Shown: positions 6,536 to 12,732 of the stretch, one piece after another
Numbering within the stretch: position 1 is the first letter of the stretch
How the letters are laid out: the number at the start of each line of letters is the position of its first letter
NCBI GenBank assembly: GCA_025462985.1
Contig: JAOAPP010000587.1
Coordinates: forward strand, 1-12,732
Length of the DNA stretch: 12,732 bases
Reading direction: 5' to 3'
Origin: Bryobacterales bacterium
Lineage (GTDB): Bacteria; Acidobacteriota; Terriglobia; Bryobacterales; Bryobacteraceae
Program-made: the position numbers and the translations under genes
Notes under the pieces: model-generated
Seen by the model: the letters and a program-made list of their open reading frames with translations, nothing else
What the model was told of the DNA's origin: nothing
The model's database searches: none

Positions 6536-8046
6536 CGCCGCGTGCTCCCGCCGCCGAACAGCGAGCCAAGCACACCGCGAACGATCTGCTGCCCTAGCTG
6601 AGTACCCATGGATCGCGCACCGCTCTTCACCATCGCTTCGAGTACGGAGTCGGATCGACGCCCGCCGCGCGGTCCAGTTGTGCCGCCGAGAAGGTTGCCC
6701 AACTCGTCCAGTACGCTGGACGGTTTCGATTCCGACGCCGCGCTTTGCGACCGGGCCGGCTGCGCAGGCTGATTCGCGCGGCTTTTCAAACGCTCGTATG
6801 CAGACTCGCGATCAACTGCCTGTTCATAAACTCCCGCAACAAGCGATCCCTTCATCAGCTCCCGCCGCTCGTCCGGAGCGATTGGCCCGATCTGCCCACG
6901 CGGCGAACACACCAGCGCCTGTTCCACAACTCCCGGCGTTCCTTTGCTGTCCAGGAACGAGACGAGAGCTTCGCCGACCGCCAGTTGCGTGATGGCTGTC
7001 GGAACGTCAATTCTCGGATTGGCGCGGAACGTCTCAGCGGCAGCCCTCACCGCCTTCTGATCCCGGGGCGTGAAGGCCCGCAGCGCGTGCTGCACGCGAT
7101 TTCCTAATTGCCCGAGGACGGCGTCCGGAACGTCCAGAGGATTCTGCGTGACAAAGTACACACCGACTCCTTTGGATCGGATCAGCCGGACGACCTGCTC
7201 GATCTTGCTCTGTAGAACGGCAGGCTGATCTTTGAATAGCAGATGTGCTTCATCAAAGAAAAACACCAGCCTGGGTTTCTCCGGATCTCCGATTTCAGGC
7301 AGCTTCTCAAACAGCTCAGAGAGCAGCCAGAGCAGGAAGGTGGCGTAAAGCTGAGGCGACTGCAACAGTTTGTCCGCTGCAAGCAGGTTGATCACACCGC
7401 GGCCGGTGCCGTCCGTCTGCATCAGATCGTCGATGTTCAACGCCGGCTCCCCCAGAAAAAGCTCGCCGCCCTGTGTCGACAGATTGAGGAGCCCGCGCTG
7501 AATAGCTCCGACGCTGGCCCCCGAGATATTGCCGTATTGCGTTTGGAACTGCTTCGCCTGTGCCGCAACGAATTGCAGCATGGCCTGCAGATCCTTCAAA
7601 TCCAGCAGCAGCAGGCCATTGTCGTCAGCAATCTTGAACGCCAGCGAGAGCACGCCCGACTGAGTATCGTTCAGATTGAGAATACGGCTGAGCAAGAGCG
7701 GTCCCATCTCCGAGACCGTTGCGCGAACCGGATGACCGTTCTCGCCGAAGACGTCCCAGAACGTAACGGGACAACCTTCGAACCGGAAATCCTGGAGTCC
7801 GATCTGTTCGATGCGCGCACGCAGCTTCGGACTGTCTTTGCCCGGCTTGCTGATCCCCGAAAGATCTCCTTTGACGTCCGCCGCGAATACCGGGACGCCG
7901 ATGCGGCTGAAGCTCTCGGCCATCACCTGAAGGGTGACCGTTTTTCCCGTCCCAGTAGCGCCCGCAACCAGCCCGTGCCGGTTTCCCATCGCCGGCAGCA
8001 GATACAGTTTTTCTGTCCCTTTCGCAATCAGCAGCGGCTCACTCAC
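6532..8046 (-). CDS. HerA-like/DUF853 P-loop ATPase (YjgR family)
   Basis: This 504-aa P-loop ATPase belongs to the DUF853 family (E. coli YjgR), related to HerA/FtsK-type DNA translocases; its cellular job is not established. Walker A is GATGTGKT (29-36). [10 protein letters not shown] (55-64) follows as in the family. Walker B is [13 protein letters not shown] (259-271) with Asp265-Glu266. A sensor-like [10 protein letters not shown] lies at 298-307. The C-terminal part (about 425-504) is Ala/Ser/Gly-rich with a short [20 protein letters not shown] end, also seen in YjgR relatives. The GTG start at 8046-8044 overlaps the TGA of the cNMP/DUF1003 gene and has AAGGAG seven bases upstream, so the two are probably translationally coupled. 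There is no NurA-type nuclease next to it. It converges on the GH88 gene. Confidence 0.93.
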   Translation of the reverse strand: MSEPLLIAKGTEKLYLLPAMGNRHGLVAGATGTGKTVTLQVMAESFSRIGVPVFAADVKGDLSGISKPGKDSPKLRARIEQIGLQDFRFEGCPVTFWDVFGENGHPVRATVSEMGPLLLSRILNLNDTQSGVLSLAFKIADDNGLLLLDLKDLQAMLQFVAAQAKQFQTQYGNISGASVGAIQRGLLNLSTQGGELFLGEPALNIDDLMQTDGTGRGVINLLAADKLLQSPQLYATFLLWLLSELFEKLPEIGDPEKPRLVFFFDEAHLLFKDQPAVLQSKIEQVVRLIRSKGVGVYFVTQNPLDVPDAVLGQLGNRVQHALRAFTPRDQKAVRAAAETFRANPRIDVPTAITQLAVGEALVSFLDSKGTPGVVEQALVCSPRGQIGPIAPDERRELMKGSLVAGVYEQAVDRESAYERLKSRANQPAQPARSQSAASESKPSSVLDELGNLLGGTTGPRGGRRSDSVLEAMVKSGARSMGTQLGQQIVRGVLGSLFGGGSTRR

Positions 8047-8918
8047 CGAAGGTCTCCTTCATTCGAATTGGCAGGGCTGACTCTCACCGGGAGTCCATTG
8101 CCCAGATGCTGATGGATGTCGTCGATCTTATCTTCAAGCTGATTCAGCTTGCGCGCGAGTCCCTGAATCTCCGTTTCCGAACGCCGGTTGACGTCGAAGT
8201 CCAACTCACCGCGCACGCGATCCTTTGCGTCCTGGCGGTTCTGGCTCATCATGATCACTGGGGCCTGCATGGCGGCGAGCATCGAAAGAAACAGGTTTAG
8301 CAGGATGAATGGATAGGGATCCCAGGCTTTCCTGCCAAGAAAGATATTGAACGCTGTATAAACGATCAGGACGGCAAGAAAAGAGAGAATGAAGTGCCAG
8401 GAGCCGCCGAAACGAGCGACAGAATCGGCAAGGCGATCGCCAAAGGTCGCTTTTTCCTCGATCACTTCGTTCGGATTGCGATTGGATCGAACCCGCACCA
8501 ACTTCTGCGCCGCGTGAAACTGGCGTCCGAGCACTGTAAGCAAATCCATGCCCGCCAGCGGCTTTCTTTGCAGCAGGATCGCGATATCGCTCCGGTCGAC
8601 CTCGACGCACTCGGTATCCTCGATCGCGACGGCCGTGGTCTGATGCGGAGTCTGGTCAATCATGGAAGCGAACCCGAAGAATTCGCCGCTCCCCGGTTCA
8701 TCCACCAGCACTTCCTGCTGGTCGTCGTCTATAGTGGTTACGCGAACTGAGCCCGACAGCAGAACATAGGCCCGATTTCCGTCCTCGCCCATCTTGTATA
8801 TGCGCTGCCGGGCAGCGAATCTCTTCAGTTCAACCTGGCTGGCCAGAACGGCAAGCTCCTCGTCGTCCAGCAGAGCAAACAGCGGCACCGCCTTCAGAAT
8901 CTGCGGACTGCAAGACAT
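8043..8918 (-). CDS. Cyclic nucleotide-binding domain plus DUF1003 membrane protein
   Basis: A 291-aa inner-membrane protein with two recognisable parts. Residues about 8-135 form a CRP-like cNMP-binding beta-barrel ([20 protein letters not shown], then [10 protein letters not shown]). Two membrane helices follow (about 174-194 and 203-225). The DUF1003 signature is [20 protein letters not shown] (208-227) and [12 protein letters not shown] (233-244). A short coiled coil (252-271) ends the protein. The phosphate-binding cassette is atypical: where cAMP-binding proteins have G-E-L and R-S/T-A, this one has G-F-A (82-84) and Q-T-T-A (93-96), so cyclic nucleotide binding is doubtful. The start is supported by GAGGTGATC (8928-8920), a long match to the 16S 3' end. 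The stop overlaps the GTG of the HerA-like ATPase. Confidence 0.92.
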   Translation of the reverse strand: MSCSPQILKAVPLFALLDDEELAVLASQVELKRFAARQRIYKMGEDGNRAYVLLSGSVRVTTIDDDQQEVLVDEPGSGEFFGFASMIDQTPHQTTAVAIEDTECVEVDRSDIAILLQRKPLAGMDLLTVLGRQFHAAQKLVRVRSNRNPNEVIEEKATFGDRLADSVARFGGSWHFILSFLAVLIVYTAFNIFLGRKAWDPYPFILLNLFLSMLAAMQAPVIMMSQNRQDAKDRVRGELDFDVNRRSETEIQGLARKLNQLEDKIDDIHQHLGNGLPVRVSPANSNEGDLR

Positions 8919-8934
8919 CGATCACCTCACCGTG

Positions 8935-8963
8935 GAAGAAATGAGGGGCAGGGAGCCCGCCCC
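8935..8963 (-). terminator. Possible weak terminator after gapA
   Basis: After the gapA stop, the minus strand holds a GC-rich stem (GGGGC at 8963-8959 with GCCCC at 8949-8945, with further G-C pairs inside after one mismatch). The T-rich but interrupted TCATTTCTTCC follows. The tail is poor, so termination, if any, would be partial and some transcription could continue into the cNMP/DUF1003 gene. Confidence 0.35.
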
Positions 8964-8970
8964 GCACTCG

Positions 8971-10008
<1,038 letters not shown>

Positions 10009-10023
10009 TCAGCACCTTCCGAC

Positions 10024-10803
10024 TCAATGGGAGGTCGGCAGCGGAGGCGCGGTAGTGCCTCCAACATTTGCGTAAGACTCTTGCACGCGCACTACTTTGC
10101 CTTCGGTGAAGCGTACAAAAGTCACCTTGCCGGGAGGCTCGCCGTAAATCCAATCCTCGACCTCGTCTCCGGCCCGGCTGGTCTCGCGGCTCTTGTTGTG
10201 CGGCTTGCCGAGTGCGAGCAGTACCTGGTCATGATCCATGCCTTCAATGACATGCTGTTCCTTGATGGCCTTCTTGATGGGCTCCGGAAGACGATCAACG
10301 TACTGCTCTGTTGCGGAATGCTTCTCGAAATCAAATACGTTCCCCAGCATCTGGCGAAGTTCCGCGCTCTTGATGGAGGGAACGCCACCGGGAAACAGCA
10401 GCGCGACGTGGGATCCATTGACGGGCTGTCCGTTCTGGTTGGTGCTGACGGGATTCGTCGTGCCTCCCACGCCAACCTGCAGGTGGTCGTACCAGTGCCC
10501 GGATTTGGTGCCACCGTTTATCTCGAGAACGATCTTGTTCGACTGGATCTCCACACGGGTAATCTGCAGTTCATCTCCGACGCGGGCGGCCGGGCCGTTC
10601 TCGCGGAGCGCATCGTCCCACGCGGACTTGTCATAGGTTCCATCGGTATGGATCGCCAAAGCCTTCTTTGAGTGGGGCACGGGCACTTTTGCGGTGGCGA
10701 ACTCGGCCGTGAGACCGCGCTCGATCTCCATCCGTTCGTCGAAGCTGAGCTTGTCGGCGCGGAGAGAACCGGAGAAGGCGAGTGCGGCGGCCAGCAGCGT
10801 CAG
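10024..10803 (-). CDS. Putative secreted protein with a BamE/OmlA-like C-terminal segment
   Basis: This is a conserved-looking protein of unknown function, resembling a family I recall from Acidobacteria. From the CTG at 10803-10801 it has 259 residues. The first 16 form a short signal-peptide-like stretch (TLLAAALAFSGSLRA, likely cut after Ala16). A mostly beta region follows, containing GPAARVGDELQITRVEI, KIVLEINGG and GSHVALLFPGG. Residues 188-241 (GMDHDQVLLALGKP, then VEDWIYG and KVTFVRFTEGKVVRVQ) have the pattern of BamE/SmpA-OmlA domains. The start is uncertain: no ATG, GTG or TTG lies in frame near the hydrophobic segment. The CTG overlaps the CPBP stop as CTGA, which mimics the usual ATGA coupling. 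Alternatives are the ATG at 10731, which loses the signal peptide, and the ATG at 10956, which overlaps CPBP by over 150 bp. Confidence 0.8.
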   Translation of the reverse strand: MTLLAAALAFSGSLRADKLSFDERMEIERGLTAEFATAKVPVPHSKKALAIHTDGTYDKSAWDDALRENGPAARVGDELQITRVEIQSNKIVLEINGGTKSGHWYDHLQVGVGGTTNPVSTNQNGQPVNGSHVALLFPGGVPSIKSAELRQMLGNVFDFEKHSATEQYVDRLPEPIKKAIKEQHVIEGMDHDQVLLALGKPHNKSRETSRAGDEVEDWIYGEPPGKVTFVRFTEGKVVRVQESYANVGGTTAPPLPTSH

Positions 10804-11681
10804 GCAGGCTCGTTGAGCACCGTGGCGATGGCCGCGGTTTGTGGAACTATCGGGGCACGGGCAATGGCGAAGAACAGCACAATCACGAAGACGCTCGTGA
10901 GAAGACCGCCTTCCGGGCCATAGGCCCCACCGCTCCAGAGGGGCGACAGATCCCATCGATAGAAATACCTCGTGACTTCGATTGTAAGCCCGCTGAGGTT
11001 CACTCCGAACAGCGGCAGCACCGCATTCCAGCCATAGTGCAGGCCGATAGGCAGCCAGAGGTCGTGGCTCCGCAGAAAGGCATACCCGAACAGAATGCCC
11101 CACAGAATGGTGTTGACAATTCCTAGCTGGGTGGCGTTAGGATTCCAGCCATGGGCCAGCCCGAACAGCACACCCACCGGCAGGACGGTTGCAAAAGCCC
11201 CGATCCGTTCCACCAGAAGCTGAAAGGCATAACCACGAAAGATCAGTTCCTCCCCGGCAGCGCCAAAAACCAGGATCGCAAGATAGAAGACCAGGCTGCC
11301 CCAGGAGAACTCACTTGGAGACCTGGCGACCAGATGCCCGGTTCGCGCCAGGAGCGGAGCCAATAGCATCAGCGCCGCGGAACCGGCTCCGAACAGCAAT
11401 CCGATCGAGAAGTTGCGCCCGGCGCCCGAACCCGTGCCCAAGCCGATGTCGGTGATTGGCCGGCGATCGAAGATTCTCATGGTGACTAGATTGGCCGCAA
11501 GTCCCGTCAGGAAGAGCCCGATGGTTGAGGCGACCAGTAAACCAAGATTGAGCCAGAGCAGAATCACGGGGATAACTTGCTGACAAAACAGAACAGTGAC
11601 GATAAACAAAGCTACCCGCAGCACGAGGCCCAAGTGCCTGAATGATGGTTTGGAGGAGTCGGCTGGTGATTGAAGATCCAT
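10800..11681 (-). CDS. CPBP family intramembrane glutamic endopeptidase (Abi/CaaX-type)
   Basis: CPBP (Rce1-like) proteins are multi-spanning membrane metallo-independent endopeptidases; bacterial members mostly have unknown substrates. The 293-aa product is hydrophobic with about eight likely membrane segments. It contains all three catalytic motifs in order: EELIFRG with Glu144-Glu145 and Arg149, then FGLAH with Phe173 and His177, and HYGWN with His215 and Asn219. The N-terminal residues 1-18 are polar and probably cytoplasmic. The start is the ATG at 11681; the upstream Shine-Dalgarno is poor. The TGA overlaps the presumed start of the secreted BamE-like protein. That protein is therefore a plausible functional partner or substrate-side factor, which is inference from coupling only. 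It is divergent from the PilZ gene across a 102-bp gap. Confidence 0.93.
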   Translation of the reverse strand: MDLQSPADSSKPSFRHLGLVLRVALFIVTVLFCQQVIPVILLWLNLGLLVASTIGLFLTGLAANLVTMRIFDRRPITDIGLGTGSGAGRNFSIGLLFGAGSAALMLLAPLLARTGHLVARSPSEFSWGSLVFYLAILVFGAAGEELIFRGYAFQLLVERIGAFATVLPVGVLFGLAHGWNPNATQLGIVNTILWGILFGYAFLRSHDLWLPIGLHYGWNAVLPLFGVNLSGLTIEVTRYFYRWDLSPLWSGGAYGPEGGLLTSVFVIVLFFAIARAPIVPQTAAIATVLNEPA

Positions 11682-11693
11682 TTGGGAGGCCGG

Positions 11694-11772
11694 CGGTACG
11701 CTTAGAACTACCTCAATCCTAGCCGGGCCACGTAAAGCGATAACTTAGTTAAAACAATTGGGCCGCGTACCG
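11694..11772. repeat. Spaced 8-bp inverted repeat in the CPBP/PilZ divergent gap
   Basis: CGGTACGC (11694-11701) and GCGTACCG (11765-11772) are exact reverse complements, 63 bp apart. They flank the AT-richer core of the 102-bp intergenic region between two divergent genes. They could be paired regulator half-sites, but an 8-bp match over this distance could also be chance. I found no convincing promoter for either gene in this gap. Confidence 0.3.
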
Positions 11773-11783
11773 ATGAGCCTTCC

Positions 11784-12158
11784 ATGAAAGAAAAACGAAT
11801 TGAGCAACGTTTGCTGTGCGCCGAGCTGGTGCAGGTCACCTACTTCGAAGAGTCAGGCCGTCAATGCCGGCGCATCGCGAACCTGGAGGATATCTGCGCC
11901 TCCGGGCTCTGTTTGCAGTCCGAAATGCGGATTCCGGACGGAACCAGAGTGATCGTCAATTATGGAGGCGGCGAACTGGTGGGAACGGTCCGGTATTGTA
12001 TCTTCCGCGAAATCGGATTCTTTCTCGGGATTCAGTTTGAAGCAGGCTGCAAGTGGTCCACACAGAACTTCCGGCCGGAACATCTTCTTGACCCTCGACA
12101 GCTAGTCGATAATGCCCTGATGAACCGGTACGGAAAAGCCGAGGGCAAGGTAATGTAG
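11784..12158 (+). CDS. PilZ domain protein (putative cyclic di-GMP effector)
   Basis: A 124-aa single-domain cytoplasmic protein. PilZ domains bind c-di-GMP through RxxxR and (D/N)xSxxG motifs. Here the first is RIEQR (Arg5 to Arg9), right at the N-terminus as usual. The second is DICASG (36-41), with Cys38 where Ser is normal. The beta-barrel pattern follows: GLCLQSEMRIPDGTRVIVNYGGGELVGTVRYC, broken here between residues 41-60 and 61-72, then GFFLGIQFE. There is no output domain, so it would act by protein contact. The start is the ATG at 11784; the upstream Shine-Dalgarno is weak. It lies 7 bp before the DapA-superfamily gene and is probably co-transcribed with it. Binding is plausible but not certain, given the Cys substitution. 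Confidence 0.82.
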   Translation: MKEKRIEQRLLCAELVQVTYFEESGRQCRRIANLEDICASGLCLQSEMRIPDGTRVIVNYGGGELVGTVRYCIFREIGFFLGIQFEAGCKWSTQNFRPEHLLDPRQLVDNALMNRYGKAEGKVM

Positions 12159-12165
12159 GAGGACG

Positions 12166-12732
12166 ATGGCCGACGGTGTGGGTTCCAGCTTGGGTTCAGG
12201 CGTTTTCGCAGCCCTGCTGACTCCCCGTAAGCCGGAGTCGACTGAGGCGGATGCGGGACGACTTCTGGAGTATCTGGACAGGGTTTCACAAGCGGGTGTC
12301 AATGGCCTGGTTTTCTTCGGTGCAACGGGTGAGTTCGTTCACTTCGATCTGGAGGAGCGGATCCGGGTAGTATCGTTAGCGACCAAGAGAAGCCGGCTTC
12401 CTGTGCTGGTGAATGTCTCGCACTCCACGCTGGCGGGCAGCGTTTATTTGGCGGAGCAGGCCGCTGCCGCGGGAGCAGCCGGTCTGCTTCTGATGCCGCC
12501 CTACTTCTATCGATTCGAAGACGACATGGTTGCCGAATTCTACAGCCAGTTTGTAAAGGCTGTAGGAAAGGCGGTTCCGATTTATCTATACAACCTGCCT
12601 CAATCAACTGTTCCAATCTCCCCGGATCTCGCGCTTCACCTCCTCTCCTCCGGTTCATTCGCCGGTATCAAGAATTCGGGTGCGGACTGGCCGTTCTTCG
12701 AGTTGTTGTTCAGGCTTCGTGAACAGTACTCC
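12166..12732 (+). CDS. DapA/NanA-superfamily aldolase or dehydratase, N-terminal part (truncated by window edge)
   Basis: The family includes 4-hydroxy-tetrahydrodipicolinate synthase, N-acetylneuraminate lyase and sugar-acid aldolases/dehydratases, all of which use a pyruvate-type Schiff base on a TIM barrel. The first 189 residues are visible. The substrate-carboxylate loop is GATGEF (52-57), the catalytic Tyr is in YLYNLP (Tyr142), and the Schiff-base Lys is in GIKNSGADW (Lys169). DapA itself usually has GTTGE with the Thr-Thr pair and KEASGD around the Lys. The differences make true lysine biosynthesis uncertain and a sugar-acid or other role possible. AGGAGG (12157-12162) lies three bases before the ATG and overlaps the TAG stop of the PilZ gene, so coupling with PilZ is likely. 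Confidence 0.88.
   Translation, partial: MADGVGSSLGSGVFAALLTPRKPESTEADAGRLLEYLDRVSQAGVNGLVFFGATGEFVHFDLEERIRVVSLATKRSRLPVLVNVSHSTLAGSVYLAEQAAAAGAAGLLLMPPYFYRFEDDMVAEFYSQFVKAVGKAVPIYLYNLPQSTVPISPDLALHLLSSGSFAGIKNSGADWPFFELLFRLREQYS

Noticed and set aside
7243..8112. Plus-strand open frame of 289 codons opposite the HerA-like gene
   Set aside because: Gln/Arg/Leu-rich antisense shadow; the minus strand has intact Walker A and B motifs and a good ribosome binding site.

Overview
The window is a compact, moderately GC-rich bacterial chromosome segment. It holds fifteen protein genes, two of them cut by the window ends, and no stretch over 300 bases without a gene. I saw no tRNA, rRNA, IS element, phage gene or CRISPR array. 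The likely source is a member of the Acidobacteriota, perhaps Solibacter/Bryobacter-like. This is inferred from the style of the IF-2 and NusA N-termini and from a secreted protein at 10024-10803 that resembles a family I remember only from Acidobacteria. No database search supports it.

Left part (1-4446, all minus strand): an information-processing block read in the order rsfS, hrcA, rimP, nusA, infB (N-terminal part only). rimP-nusA-infB is the classical transcription/translation operon, here without a ylxR-type gene between nusA and infB. Its leader holds a promoter-like element, a strong intrinsic terminator in front of rimP, and a small hairpin covering the rimP ribosome binding site. 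That layout fits attenuation and possible NusA autoregulation. hrcA has a TATAAT box with a perfect 8-bp dyad over the -35 position, and no CIRCE element is visible.

Middle part (4447-6535): hpt (purine salvage) points right and meets a small CDGSH iron-sulfur protein tail to tail. A GH88 unsaturated glucuronyl hydrolase is divergent from the CDGSH gene and meets a HerA-like ATPase tail to tail. Both convergent pairs overlap by four bases at their stop codons.

Right part (6532-11681, minus strand): a five-gene run read CPBP membrane protease, secreted BamE-like protein, gapA, cNMP-domain/DUF1003 membrane protein, HerA-like ATPase. The first pair and the last pair each overlap by four bases, so translational coupling is likely. 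gapA has its own promoter-like sequence and may be leaderless.

End (11784-12732, plus strand): a small PilZ-domain protein is followed after 7 bp by a DapA/NanA-superfamily aldolase or dehydratase, truncated by the window end.

Most of the window is housekeeping. The best leads are the rimP-nusA leader, the hrcA dyad, the degenerate cyclic-nucleotide pocket next to a HerA-type ATPase, and the apparent CTG start inside a stop-codon overlap.
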